Source: Crossiella sp. SN42
GTDB taxonomy: Bacteria > Actinomycetota > Actinomycetes > Mycobacteriales > Pseudonocardiaceae
Assembly (NCBI RefSeq): GCF_023897065.1
Contig: NZ_JAMHIV010000045.1
Span: 1 to 64,000, forward strand
Direction of reading: 5' to 3'
Length of the DNA stretch: 64,000 nt
The translations under genes were made by a program, and so were the position numbers. This document shows positions 16,872 through 28,957 of the stretch, in pieces. Position 1 is the first letter of the stretch; each line of letters opens with the position of its first letter. The notes below the pieces were generated by a model. It was not told the origin of the DNA. It worked only from the letters and a program-made list of their open reading frames with translations, and did no database searches.

Positions 16872-18128
16872 TCAAGCCGAGCGCGGCCTGCCCAGCGGCG
16901 GCCGGGACACACCCACCGTGGGGGCGTCCAGGTCCACCACCACCTCCCCCGTCGGCCGGGTGCGGGGCTCGGGCGGGACGGGCGCCGGGATCCGGGGCTC
17001 GGAGGGCAGCTCGCCGGTGCGGCTGCGGGCGTACCCGCGCAGTCCCTCCACCAGTCTGTCCACATCGGACTCCGGCCGGACCACCAGGCGGAGGAAGTCG
17101 CTGGTCATGCCGAGCTTGTTGCCGCACTCCCGGACGAACACCCCGTGCTTGGCCAGCAGGTAGTCCCGCAGCTCCGCGCCGTGCACCCCGCTGGGCAGCT
17201 TGACCAGCAGGAAGTTGGCCTGCGAGGAGAAGATGGTCAGCTCGGGAAACCGGCCGAGCGAAGCGGTCATCAGGAACCGGTCCCGCGCCAGCAGCCGCAG
17301 GCTGTCCCGGTACTCCTCCTGGTGCTCGGCCAGCATGAAGATCACCGCCTCGGCGAGCGAGTTGAGGTTCCACATCGGCAGCGCGCCGCCGATCCGCTTG
17401 ACCAGCGCGGGATTGGCCACCAGGTAGCCGAACCGGATGCCGTGCAGGCCGAAGTTCTTGCCCAGGCTCTTCAGCACCACCACGTTGGGCCGGATCATCG
17501 CCTCCCTGGCCACCGAGGCGTCCTTCTCCACCTCCACGAAGTCGATGAAGGACTCGTCCACCACCACCAGGTCCAGGTGCGCCAGCTCATCCAGGAACCG
17601 GACCACCTCCCGCCGGGGCAGGTAGCCGCCGTCGGGATTGTTCGGGTTGCAGAGCACCGCGACCCGGGAACCACGGGCGGCGATGAAGCGGAGATAAGCG
17701 TCCACGTCCAAGGCAAATTTGTCCGCCTCGTGCAACAGGAACATGTCCACCCGCTTGCCGGTCTCCAACGGCTGGTCCGTCCACCGCCCGAAGGTCGGGA
17801 TCGGCACCGCCAGACTTTCCGTGACCAGCAACCGGTCGATCCAGGTGATCAGCTCGGTGGACCCGTTGGCCATGGTCATGGTCGCCGGGTTCAACCCGAG
17901 CACCCTGGACAGCTGAGCGGTGATCGTGGCGGCGTCACTGGGATAGAACCGCAGGATCCGCTCCAGGTTGTCCGCCAGCTCGTCGAACATGCGCGGAGTC
18001 GGGAAGTACGGGTTGCACGGAATGCAGAAGTCAACCAGCTCGCGCGCGCCCATGCTCCGCTGCAACGCGAAGTACGACGGGCTGTGCGCGCCCTGTCTCA
18101 ACAGTCCCGTGTCCATGCCATGCCGCAC
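16872..18128 (-). CDS. HisC-like class I/II aminotransferase
   Basis: PLP-dependent fold-type I enzyme of 418 aa related to histidinol-phosphate aminotransferase and threonine-phosphate decarboxylase. Visible landmarks are MANGSTELI (cofactor phosphate), CNPNNPDGGYLP, VVVDESFIDF (Asp to the pyridine N), the Schiff-base Lys in LKSLGKNFGLHGIRFGY, and the carboxylate-binding Arg in FLRLVVRPES. About 45 Pro/Arg-rich residues after position 370 are extra compared with HisC. The GTG at 18128 has GGGAG 6 nt upstream. It stands alone, so the reaction remains open. Confidence 0.75.
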   Translation of the reverse strand: MRHGMDTGLLRQGAHSPSYFALQRSMGARELVDFCIPCNPYFPTPRMFDELADNLERILRFYPSDAATITAQLSRVLGLNPATMTMANGSTELITWIDRLLVTESLAVPIPTFGRWTDQPLETGKRVDMFLLHEADKFALDVDAYLRFIAARGSRVAVLCNPNNPDGGYLPRREVVRFLDELAHLDLVVVDESFIDFVEVEKDASVAREAMIRPNVVVLKSLGKNFGLHGIRFGYLVANPALVKRIGGALPMWNLNSLAEAVIFMLAEHQEEYRDSLRLLARDRFLMTASLGRFPELTIFSSQANFLLVKLPSGVHGAELRDYLLAKHGVFVRECGNKLGMTSDFLRLVVRPESDVDRLVEGLRGYARSRTGELPSEPRIPAPVPPEPRTRPTGEVVVDLDAPTVGVSRPPLGRPRSA

Positions 18129-18238
18129 ATCAAGCTCCCTTCGCCGTCACGGATAACACGTGCGGACGGCAACCGGGGTTCACCACTCCAGCCCAGCTGA
18201 ACCACAGTGGAGCGGCGGCCGTTAGCAGTCGGGCTTTA

Positions 18239-18421
18239 GACCCAAGAGGTCCTCTCGTCTTCTCCGTACGGCCTGGAGACTGCTGACCGCGCCTCCCCGC
18301 CCGGCCCCTGCAACCTGCCGCCGCCCTAGCTTCGCAACGTGACGGGGGCCGGGTGGGGAGGTGTGGTTTGCTGTCGGAAGGTCGTGCGGAGAAGACGAGA
18401 GGGACTCGAACACGCTGGGTC
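18239..18421. repeat. Long inverted repeat 1 of the 18-kb intergenic block
   Basis: CCTCTCGTCTTCTCCGTACG and the next three bases (18251-18273) pair with 18380-18402 over 23 positions (21 Watson-Crick, 2 G-U in RNA). Inside, 18292-18308 (CCTCCCCGCCCGGCCCC) pairs with 18345-18361 over 17 positions with one G-U. GACCC/GGGTC at 18239 and 18421 close the outside. No open frame here shows coding character. Confidence 0.8.
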
Positions 18422-18491
18422 TTGAGTCGGCAACACAAACCCCGCCCCGCAACCTGCTCAACCGGGTGTTGATCTGCCCCACCCCTCCGGG

Positions 18492-18566
18492 GGTCTGCCC
18501 GTCCGGCGAGGACATTCTTTTGGTTTTTTAAAAGCGAAAAGAGTGTCCTCGCCGGACGGGCAGACC
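18492..18566. repeat. Long inverted repeat 2 of the 18-kb intergenic block
   Basis: Bases 18492-18521 and 18537-18566 are reverse complements over 30 positions with a single difference that would be a G-U pair. The loop is 15 nt, AT-rich and contains a T-run (18523-18529). Weaker similarity of the flanks extends it to roughly 18465-18595. Confidence 0.85.
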
Positions 18567-18663
18567 ATCAAAGCAGGGGGGGAGGATCAAAGGCGGCGAG
18601 ATGAGTTGCAGACCAGTGCCAGTTTGTGTTGGCGCGCTTTCAGCAGCGTGGGTGGTTCCGCGG

Positions 18664-18817
18664 GGTCTGGGTGGTTCTGCTTCGACGGCCTTCCAAAACC
18701 AAACCAGCCCTGTCAAGCGCCCCGGTGCCAGCCTCCGGTGCGGTTGGCGGGGTTGGTGGGGCGCTTGACAGGGCTGGTGTGTTTTTTCCAGGCCGTCGAA
18801 GCAGAACCACCCAGACC
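18664..18817. repeat. Long inverted repeat 3 of the 18-kb intergenic block
   Basis: Arms 18664-18723 and 18758-18817 (60 bp each) are identical as reverse complements over the outer 28 bp and inner 21 bp, with an 11-bp unmatched stretch between. The loop is 34 nt. It lies about 45 bp beyond the stop of the minus-strand lipoprotein gene, so it could terminate that operon, but the size is far beyond a usual terminator. Confidence 0.85.
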
Positions 18818-18862
18818 GGCCGCTCCGTTTGCGATCAAAAGCGAAGAGCCGCAAGCCTTTCG

Positions 18863-19525
18863 CTACGGGACCTTCGCGGCCAGTTTCTCTGCCAGGGCCT
18901 TCGCGATGGGGCAGGGGTCCAACCCGGGGAACCGTCCATTGCGGACGTCCACTCCCCCGCCGCCCTTGGCGAACTTCATCGCTACCAGGCAGATCGGGTC
19001 CTTGAGGGAGCCGATGGTGTCCGGGACGACCGCGGCGGGTTTGCCGCCCAGGGTGGTTTTCTCGCCGCCGAACTTGGCTGGGTCGATGGTGGCGCCCCAG
19101 ACCACACTGACCCGGAAGTACGGGCTCTTGGTGATGGGGGCGGCCGTGGTGGGCGCGCCGGGGCTGGGGATGACCACGCTGATGGTCTCGTCGTTGTAGA
19201 ACATGCAGCCGGTCTCGATGGCGTCGTCCTTCTTCAGCACCATCAGCTTCGGCGGGCGGGCCTTCGGGTCGCGCTGGGGTTCGGGGATGTCGTTCCAGCC
19301 CAGGACGGTGCACGGGTCGAAGGGGGCGCCGGCGGCCTGCCAGTCCTTGGGCGGGTCTTGCAGGCCCAGGCGGATCGGCTGGCGTTTGACCTTCTCGCCG
19401 GAGGGTGGGGTGACGCCCGCGTCGGCGGCGCTGGGGCCTCCGGCGGGGGTGGGGGTGCCGGGGATGGACTGGGTGCAGGCGGTCAGCACGGCCAGGGCGG
19501 CGAGCAGGGGCAGGAGCTTCTTCAT
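18863..19525 (-). CDS. DUF3558-type lipoprotein
   Basis: 220-aa exported lipoprotein: signal peptide MKKLLPLLAALAVLTAC with the lipobox Cys at 17, a Pro/Thr/Gly-rich linker, then a globular domain beginning FDPCTVLGW and ending LDPCPIAKALAEKL, as in the DUF3558 family common in Pseudonocardiales and mycobacteria. Four Cys of the mature domain may form two disulphides. The ATG at 19525 overlaps the stop of the preceding lipoprotein gene, so the pair is coupled. Function unknown; surface-exposed on the membrane. Confidence 0.8.
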   Translation of the reverse strand: MKKLLPLLAALAVLTACTQSIPGTPTPAGGPSAADAGVTPPSGEKVKRQPIRLGLQDPPKDWQAAGAPFDPCTVLGWNDIPEPQRDPKARPPKLMVLKKDDAIETGCMFYNDETISVVIPSPGAPTTAAPITKSPYFRVSVVWGATIDPAKFGGEKTTLGGKPAAVVPDTIGSLKDPICLVAMKFAKGGGGVDVRNGRFPGLDPCPIAKALAEKLAAKVP

Positions 19526-20511
19526 GACAGGGCCGCCTTGGTGACGAGTTTGGCCGCGGTCTCGGTCTGCTGGCAGTCGGGGCCGGTCACCCGGATCACC
19601 GGGACCTCCTCGTTGAGGCCGGGGATGGAGAGCTCCTCGGCCTGCACGTTGATCTGGCACTCGTCCTTCTTCTGCTGCACGCTGCCCGGCCTGCCCTCGA
19701 CCTGGATCGGCTTGTACTGCCCCGGCGTGCGCTGGACCGCGGCCACCGGGTCGTCGGCGAGCAGGAAGCGGACGTCGAAGCCGCCGCTGCCGGTCTTGGT
19801 GCGCACCGGCAACCGCACCACGCAGGAGTACGGGTTGGCCGCCTGGAGCTGGGGCTTCTCGCCGCCCTGGGGAAGGAGCTTGGCCAGCTCCTCGTGGGTG
19901 GCGCAGGGGTCCTTGGCCGCCAGGGCGATCGCCGGTTCGGTGGCGCCTTCGCCGCGCAGGGGCGGGTTCGACCAGATCGGCGCGAGGGTGGCCAGGTAGT
20001 CCTTGCCGAGCTCGCAGGCCGGCTTCGGCGGCTGCTTGTTCTGCGTGCCGCCGTGGAAGGAGATGCGCAGGGTGATCGCGGACTGCTTGCTGGTCGGGTA
20101 GTACCAGCTACACACGCTCGCGTCCCTGGAGTCGCTGAGGAAGGTCTTGCCGCCGATCTCGGTCTTCGGCTCGTCCTGCGGGAAGAACGACGCGCCCACG
20201 AAGGTGGTCACCGAGAAGGTGCCCAGGTCAGGGAGCTTCACCCGGGCCACGCACTGGTCGAAGGTCTCCGGTTCCAGCAGCTCGAACTCGCCGCCGAAGA
20301 CCTTCTTGACCGCCTCCGGATCGTGCAGGGCACAGGTGTCCCAGGTGCGGTACACCGTGTTCTCCGCCAGCCGCTGCCGCATGCTCTGGTCCATGGAGAC
20401 CGGACCGGTCTGCGCGGGGGTGGTGGGTTTGGTCGCCGTTGGCGTGGGGCTGGGCCCGGTGCAACCGGAGACCAAGAGCCCCACCAGGATCAGGCCGATA
20501 ACGCTGCGCAC
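19522..20511 (-). CDS. Lipoprotein with two DUF3558-like repeats
   Basis: 329-aa lipoprotein: signal MRSVIGLILVGLLVSGC with lipobox Cys 17, a Thr/Pro linker, then two related halves opening with WDTCALHDPEAV and KDPCATHEELAKLL. Each half contains Cys spaced as in DUF3558, suggesting an internal duplication of the domain found once in the next gene. The GTG at 20511 has no Shine-Dalgarno; TAGTTT 6 nt upstream suggests a leaderless transcript starting just after the pheT terminator. Function unknown. Confidence 0.75.
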   Translation of the reverse strand: MRSVIGLILVGLLVSGCTGPSPTPTATKPTTPAQTGPVSMDQSMRQRLAENTVYRTWDTCALHDPEAVKKVFGGEFELLEPETFDQCVARVKLPDLGTFSVTTFVGASFFPQDEPKTEIGGKTFLSDSRDASVCSWYYPTSKQSAITLRISFHGGTQNKQPPKPACELGKDYLATLAPIWSNPPLRGEGATEPAIALAAKDPCATHEELAKLLPQGGEKPQLQAANPYSCVVRLPVRTKTGSGGFDVRFLLADDPVAAVQRTPGQYKPIQVEGRPGSVQQKKDECQINVQAEELSIPGLNEEVPVIRVTGPDCQQTETAAKLVTKAALS

Positions 20512-20555
20512 GGGGAGAAACTAGTCCACATCGGACAGCGCCGTGCGGTGAACCG

Positions 20556-20587
20556 CCCGGGTGGGCCGCCGCGGCAGCCCACCCGGG
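20556..20587 (-). terminator. Terminator hairpin after pheT
   Basis: Perfect 11-bp stem CCCGGGTGGGC / GCCCACCCGGG with a 10-nt loop, 8 nt past the pheT stop. There is no T-run, as is common for actinomycete terminators. Confidence 0.65.
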
Positions 20588-20594
20588 GTCCGGC

Positions 20595-23171
20595 TCAGGC
20601 GCGCAGCGTCGCGCCGTGGCGCTCGGTGGCGACCGCGATCGCCGCGTCGCGGGCCGCGGTGGCCTCCTCGACGGTCAGCGTGCGGTCCGCGGCGCGCAGG
20701 CGCAGCGAGAAGGCCAGCGAACGCTTGCCCTCGCCGAGCTGCTCGCCGGTGTAGACGTCGAACAGGCGGACGTCCTCCAGCAGGTCGCCGCCGCCGTCGC
20801 GGACCGCGTCGGTGACCTTGGCCGCGGGCACCGACTCGTCCACCACCAGCGCCAGGTCCAGCAGGACCGGCGGGTAGGGCGAGATCACCGGCGCGGGGCG
20901 GGAGCTGACCACCGGCAGGGCGTCCAGGTCCAGCTCCAGCGCACAGGCGCGCTTGGGCAGGCCCAGGGCCTCCACGACCTTGGGGTGCAGCTCGCCCGCG
21001 TGGCCGACCGGGATGCCGCCGACGCGGAACTCGGCGCAGCGGCCGGGGTGCCACGGCGGCTGGCTGCCCGCCACGACCTCCAGCTCGACCCCGGCGGCGT
21101 GGCCGATGGCGCGCACGGCCTCCACCGCGTCCGCCCAGCTCGCCTCGCGGCCCTTGCCCCACCAGCCCGCGCGCTCGCGGGAGCCGGTGAGCACCGCGGC
21201 CACGTGCACCGGCTGGTTCGGGATCGCCGCGTTCAGCCGGGCCAGGTCCTCATCGGACGGACGGCCCGCGACGCCGACCTCCGGCATCGGGACCTGCTCG
21301 GCGCGCGGCAGCACCACCTGGCCGATGCCGTAGACCGCGAGCTCCTTGACACCGCGGGAGATGTTGCGCTGCACCGCTTCCAGCACACCCGCCAGCAGCG
21401 TGGTGGCCAGCTCCGGCTTGTCCGCCTCCAGCGGGTTGAGCAGCTTGACCGAGCGGCGGCGCACATCGTCCTCGGCCAGCCCCAGCGCGTCCCACATGGC
21501 GGGGCCGGTGAACGGGCTCGGGATGATCTCCACGAACCCGGCCGCGGCCAGCGCGCGGGAGACCGTGCGGCGGCGGCGCTGCGCCTGGGTCAGGCCGCGA
21601 CCGGCAGGCACGGCGGGCAGCGTGGTGGGGATGGTGTGGTACCCCTCCAGCCGCAGCACCTCCTCCACCAGGTCGGCCTGCTGGTTGAGGTCGTTGCGCC
21701 AGGTCGGCGGGTAGGCCACCACCACGGCGGTGCCGTCGTCGGCCGAGCCGATCTCGATCCGGCAGCCGATCTGGGTGAGCCGGTGCGCGGTGACCCCGCG
21801 CGCGTAGTTCACCCCGGCCACCCGGTCCGGCAGCGCCAGCGGCATGGTGATCGGCTCGGGCAGCACCGGGCTGCCCACGTCGGTGCGGCCGCGGTGGATC
21901 TGGGCGTCGCCGTAGCGGGCCAGCAGCTGGGCGGCGCGCTCGGCGGCCACCGCGGGCAGCGCCGGGTCCACGAACCGCTCGAACCGCTTGGAGGCCTCAC
22001 TCGGCAGCTTGTGCCGCCGGACGCCGCGGGCGATGGAGGCGGGCTCGAAGTTGGCCGCCTCGATCACCACGTCGGAGGTGCTGTCCCTGACTTCGGTGCT
22101 GGCCCCGCCCATCACCCCGGCCAGGCCGATCGGCCCGGACTCGTCGGTGATCAGCAGGTCGTCGGTGCTCAGCGTGCGCTCGACGTCGTCGAGGGTGGTG
22201 AGCTTCTCCCCCTCGTTGGCCCGCCGCACCGTGATGCCGCCCTTGAGCGCGGCGGCGTCGTAGGCGTGCAGCGGCTGGCCCATCTCCAGCATCACGTAGT
22301 TGGTGACGTCCACCGCGAGCGAGATCGGCCGGATGCCGCACAGCATCAGCGTGCGGCGCATCCACCACGGGGTCGGCGCGGTCGGGTCCAGGCCGGTGAC
22401 CCGGCGGGCGACGAAGCGGCGGCAGCCGGCGCGGTCCTCGATGTGCACCGGCCAGCACTCGCCGTCGGCCTCCGGCGGCTCGTTGCCGGCCGGGTCGCCG
22501 TAGGGCACGTCGAAGGCGTTGGCGATCTCGCGGGCCAGGCCGCGCACGGACAGCGCGTAGCCGCGGTCCGGGGTGACCGCCAGCTCGATCACCGCGTCGT
22601 GCAAGCCGAGCACGGTGACCGCGTCGTCGCCGGGGCTGGCCGAACCGGGCGGCAGCACCAGGATGCCCGCGTGGTCCTCGCCGATGCCCAGCTCCTTGAC
22701 CGAGCAGATCATGCCGTTGCTGACCCGGCCGTAGGTCTTGCGCGCGGCGATCTTGAAGTCGCCGGGCAGCACCGCGCCGGGCAGCGCGACCACCACGAGG
22801 TCGCCCTCGCGGAAGTTGCTGGCCCCGCAGACGATGCCGGTCGGCTCGCTCAGCGCGGCGGCCACCGCGGCCTGCTCGGCCGCTTCCTCGGCCACCTCGG
22901 CCGGGGCCTCCTCGGCCGCGGCGGTGGCGGCCGCGCCGACCACGCCGGGGCCGGTGATCTCGACCTTGCAGTAGCGGATCGGCTTCTTGAACTCGGTCAG
23001 TTCCTCGATCTCGGCCACGCGGCCGATGACCAGCGGTCCGGTCACGGTGGCGAGGGGGTGGACGTCCTCCACCTCCAGCCCGACCCGGACGAACGCGTCG
23101 GCCAGCTGCTGCGGCGTGGTCCCCTCTGGCAGTTCGAGGTGCTGGGACAGCCAGGACACCGGGATACGCAC
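20595..23171 (-). CDS. pheT: Phenylalanyl-tRNA synthetase beta subunit
   Basis: Beta subunit of the alpha2-beta2 enzyme that charges tRNA-Phe. The 858-aa protein begins RIPVSWLSQHL, followed by an EMAP-like OB fold (about 39-170), the B3/B4 editing region (REIANAFDVPYG and following), B5, the catalytic-like core and a C-terminal ferredoxin-like anticodon-binding domain (ISPYPPVLLDLALVVDES). Within the OB fold an Ala/Glu-rich insert of about 30 residues (around 78-108) is unusual. The GTG at 23171 follows the pheS stop by 4 nt; the frame to 23213 overlaps pheS and is not used. Confidence 0.96.
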   Translation of the reverse strand: MRIPVSWLSQHLELPEGTTPQQLADAFVRVGLEVEDVHPLATVTGPLVIGRVAEIEELTEFKKPIRYCKVEITGPGVVGAAATAAAEEAPAEVAEEAAEQAAVAAALSEPTGIVCGASNFREGDLVVVALPGAVLPGDFKIAARKTYGRVSNGMICSVKELGIGEDHAGILVLPPGSASPGDDAVTVLGLHDAVIELAVTPDRGYALSVRGLAREIANAFDVPYGDPAGNEPPEADGECWPVHIEDRAGCRRFVARRVTGLDPTAPTPWWMRRTLMLCGIRPISLAVDVTNYVMLEMGQPLHAYDAAALKGGITVRRANEGEKLTTLDDVERTLSTDDLLITDESGPIGLAGVMGGASTEVRDSTSDVVIEAANFEPASIARGVRRHKLPSEASKRFERFVDPALPAVAAERAAQLLARYGDAQIHRGRTDVGSPVLPEPITMPLALPDRVAGVNYARGVTAHRLTQIGCRIEIGSADDGTAVVVAYPPTWRNDLNQQADLVEEVLRLEGYHTIPTTLPAVPAGRGLTQAQRRRRTVSRALAAAGFVEIIPSPFTGPAMWDALGLAEDDVRRRSVKLLNPLEADKPELATTLLAGVLEAVQRNISRGVKELAVYGIGQVVLPRAEQVPMPEVGVAGRPSDEDLARLNAAIPNQPVHVAAVLTGSRERAGWWGKGREASWADAVEAVRAIGHAAGVELEVVAGSQPPWHPGRCAEFRVGGIPVGHAGELHPKVVEALGLPKRACALELDLDALPVVSSRPAPVISPYPPVLLDLALVVDESVPAAKVTDAVRDGGGDLLEDVRLFDVYTGEQLGEGKRSLAFSLRLRAADRTLTVEEATAARDAAIAVATERHGATLRA

Positions 23172-23175
23172 GGGC

Positions 23176-26210
<3,035 letters not shown>

Positions 26211-26220
26211 GGGGACTGGG

Positions 26221-28956
26221 GTGACCGAGGAGCAGGCGCCGGCGCGGATGCTGGCCACGGCCGAGCACATGCCGGCCGGGCTGCCGCGCTATGAGGCCCT
26301 GGAGCGGGCCGCGCGCGGGGCGGACGCGGCCAGGGACGTCCGGCTGGGGCTGCGGGTGCGGCTGGCCATGATCCGGCTCTGCCACGAGCTGCGCCGCTCC
26401 GACCTGATGCTGGCCCCCTTCGCCTGGGCGGTGGCCGCCGAGCGCCGCGATCCGGCCGCCTTCGACCCGGCCGCGCTGCACCAGCTGCGCTGGATGCACA
26501 AGTGGGTGGTCAACGGGCTGATCTCCGATCCCCGGTTCAGCCTGGCCCAGGTGGAGGCGGCGCTGGCCGAGCTGGCCGCGCGGTTCCAGCGGGAGGGCGC
26601 CTCGCCGCAGCCGGTGCTGGGCTTACGGATCCGGCTGGCCGGGCAGCGCGGGGACGCCTTGGCCGAGGAGCTGTTCCCGGCCTGGCTGGGAAGTGCCGGC
26701 GACCAGCTCAGCGACTGCGCGGCCTGCGTGGTCGGCGCGCAGGTGGAGTTCCTGGTCGCGCACGGGCGGCACGCCGAGGCGGTGGCGCACGCCGATCCGG
26801 TGCTGCGTCAGGAAAGCGCCTGCTCGATGCAGCCGGCCGGGGTGCTCAGCAGCCTGCTCGGCGCGTTCCTGCGCGGCGGCGAACCGGCCCGCGCCCGGCA
26901 GGCGCACCTGATGGCCTACCGGCGGTTGCGCGAGCGGCCGGGCGACGGCGCGGCGCTGGCGGCGAACCTGGAGTTCCTGGCCGTCACCGGCAACGCCGAG
27001 CGCGGGGTGGAGCTGCTGGAGCGGCACGCCGAGCTGCTCACCGAACTGCCGAACCCGTTGGCGCGCCTGGTTTTCCTCGGCGCGGTCGCACTGGTGCTGA
27101 GCCGGGTGGACCCGGACCGGGTGGTGTGCGCGGGGCCGCGCCGGGTGGCCGCGGGCGTGCTGCGCGCCGAGCTGGTCGCCGAGGCGGGCGGGCTGGCCGA
27201 GGCCTTCGACCGGCGCAACGGCGCGGTGTGGCTGATGCGCAGGCTGGCGGAGTTCCTGGAACAGCCGGACGGGCCCAGGGTGACCCTGGCGCTGCCCCCG
27301 CCCGAGGTGGCCGAACCCGTTGTGGCACCGGAGGATCCGCGCACGGTGGCGGCGGCCGCGGTGGACGCCTTCGACGCCGGCGACTTCGTCAGCGGGCACC
27401 GGCTGCTGGCCTGCCTGCCCCAGGAGGTCGACCTGCCCCCGGTGCTGGCGCTGCGGGTGCGCGCGCGACGGGTGTTCGAGACCAGGCCGCAGCCGCCGGA
27501 GGCGCGCAGCGTGCTGGCCGGGGCGGTGGAGGCCTTCGCCGCGCTCGGCGAGCACGAGCTGGCGGTGCGGCACCGGTGCGGGCTGGCCGTGCTGGAGCTG
27601 CGCGCGCACGCCGACCACCGGGCGGGCGCGGTGGCCGAGCAGGCGGTGCGGGACGCGGTGCTGCTGGGCGATCCGGAGCTGGAGGTCGGGGCCAGGCTGG
27701 TGCTGGCCGAGGTGTGCCAGGAACGCGGCCTCGGCGAACCGGCCGCAGCGCAGCTGGAGGCCGCGCGGGACCTGGTGCTGCTGCGCGCCCGCCGACTGGC
27801 CACCCGGCTCGCGGTGCGCGAGGCCGAGCAGTTCGTGCTCACCGGGGACCTGACCGCCGCACTGGCCGCGCTGACCACCGCGCTCACCGTGGACAGCTCG
27901 CAGGCCGATCGGTTCAGTGCGCTGGTGGCCCGCGCCCGGCTGTGCAAGGACCTGGGCGAGCCGGCCGAGACCGTGCACGCCTACGACGAGCTGGCCGCCT
28001 TCGCCACCGCCGCGGACGGCCCGTGGACCGCGGAGGCGCTGCTGGAGCGGGCCGCGGTGCTGGTCGAGCTGGACCTGGAGGTGGAGCGGCTGCCCGACCT
28101 GGTGAACGCGGTCGCCGCCTGCCGCAGGCACCTGGGCGCCACCGCCACCGCGCAGGCCTGCTTCCTGCTCAGCGGCGCCTACCTGGAGCTGGACCGGTAC
28201 GTGGAGGCGGCGGAGACCCTGGAGGAGGCGCTGCGGCTGGTGGAGGGCCGGGACCAGCGCAGCACCGAACTGCCGGTGCGGCACCGCCTCGGCGCGGTCT
28301 GCGGGGTGCTCGGCGAGCACGAGGCGGCCGAGGAGCACCTGCTGGCCGCGCTGGAGCTGGTGCCGCCGGAGAACCGCCTGCACCGCGCCCAGGTGCTGGC
28401 CAACCTGGCCGCCGCCTACACCAACCTGGACCGGGTGGAGCCTGCCCGCGCCGCCTACTGGGAGTCCGCGGAGATCCTGTGCACCGCCGAGCGCCCGGAC
28501 CAGGCGGCCCGGATGTTGTTGCGGCTGGCCAACTCCGTGGGCGCGCAGGACCAGGAGGCCGCGCTGGCCGCGCTGAGCAGGGCGGCCGAGCTGGCCGCCG
28601 AGGACGACGAGGAGCTGCACGCCGAGCTCGTCGCGGGCCGGGCCTTCGTGCTGGCCCTGCACGGCCGGTATGCCGAGTCGCTGGCCGACAACGCCGAGGC
28701 GGAACGGCTGGCGGTGCGACTCGGCGACGTGCTCTGGCAGGTGTACCTGGTGAACCGCTCGGCCCAGATCCAGCTGTTGCAAGGAGATCCGCGGCGCAGC
28801 GAGAGCGAGGCCCGTCGCGCCGCCGCGCTGTTACCCGAGGACGCCCCGCACGCCGATGTGGCCGGGGTGCTCAAGGCGCTCAGCGACGCCCTCACCGAGC
28901 AGCACCGCACGGTGGAACGCGATCCCCTGGCACAGCAACTGCTGGCCCGCCTCTGA
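26221..28956 (+). CDS. Large TPR-like repeat protein paired with the HSP90 gene
   Basis: 911-aa, Ala/Leu/Glu/Arg-rich protein of stacked helices without membrane segments. Helical-pair repeats typical of tetratricopeptides are easiest to see in the last 300 residues (CFLLSGAYLELDRYVEAAE, LGAVCGVLGEHEAAEEHL, NLAAAYTNLDRVEPARAAY). The GTG at 26221 follows the ATPase stop by 10 bp with GAGGGG upstream, so the two are expressed together. TPR proteins bind HSP90 C termini in eukaryotes, which makes a physical pair plausible here. No enzymatic domain was recognised. Confidence 0.75.
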   Translation: MTEEQAPARMLATAEHMPAGLPRYEALERAARGADAARDVRLGLRVRLAMIRLCHELRRSDLMLAPFAWAVAAERRDPAAFDPAALHQLRWMHKWVVNGLISDPRFSLAQVEAALAELAARFQREGASPQPVLGLRIRLAGQRGDALAEELFPAWLGSAGDQLSDCAACVVGAQVEFLVAHGRHAEAVAHADPVLRQESACSMQPAGVLSSLLGAFLRGGEPARARQAHLMAYRRLRERPGDGAALAANLEFLAVTGNAERGVELLERHAELLTELPNPLARLVFLGAVALVLSRVDPDRVVCAGPRRVAAGVLRAELVAEAGGLAEAFDRRNGAVWLMRRLAEFLEQPDGPRVTLALPPPEVAEPVVAPEDPRTVAAAAVDAFDAGDFVSGHRLLACLPQEVDLPPVLALRVRARRVFETRPQPPEARSVLAGAVEAFAALGEHELAVRHRCGLAVLELRAHADHRAGAVAEQAVRDAVLLGDPELEVGARLVLAEVCQERGLGEPAAAQLEAARDLVLLRARRLATRLAVREAEQFVLTGDLTAALAALTTALTVDSSQADRFSALVARARLCKDLGEPAETVHAYDELAAFATAADGPWTAEALLERAAVLVELDLEVERLPDLVNAVAACRRHLGATATAQACFLLSGAYLELDRYVEAAETLEEALRLVEGRDQRSTELPVRHRLGAVCGVLGEHEAAEEHLLAALELVPPENRLHRAQVLANLAAAYTNLDRVEPARAAYWESAEILCTAERPDQAARMLLRLANSVGAQDQEAALAALSRAAELAAEDDEELHAELVAGRAFVLALHGRYAESLADNAEAERLAVRLGDVLWQVYLVNRSAQIQLLQGDPRRSESEARRAAALLPEDAPHADVAGVLKALSDALTEQHRTVERDPLAQQLLARL

Positions 28957-28957
28957 A

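Noticed and set aside
18385-18425. Sequence resembling a tRNA T-arm on the minus strand (GTTCGAGTCCC)
   Set aside because: The flanking stem does not pair, no acceptor stem or anticodon arm is found, and the bases are explained by the long inverted repeat.
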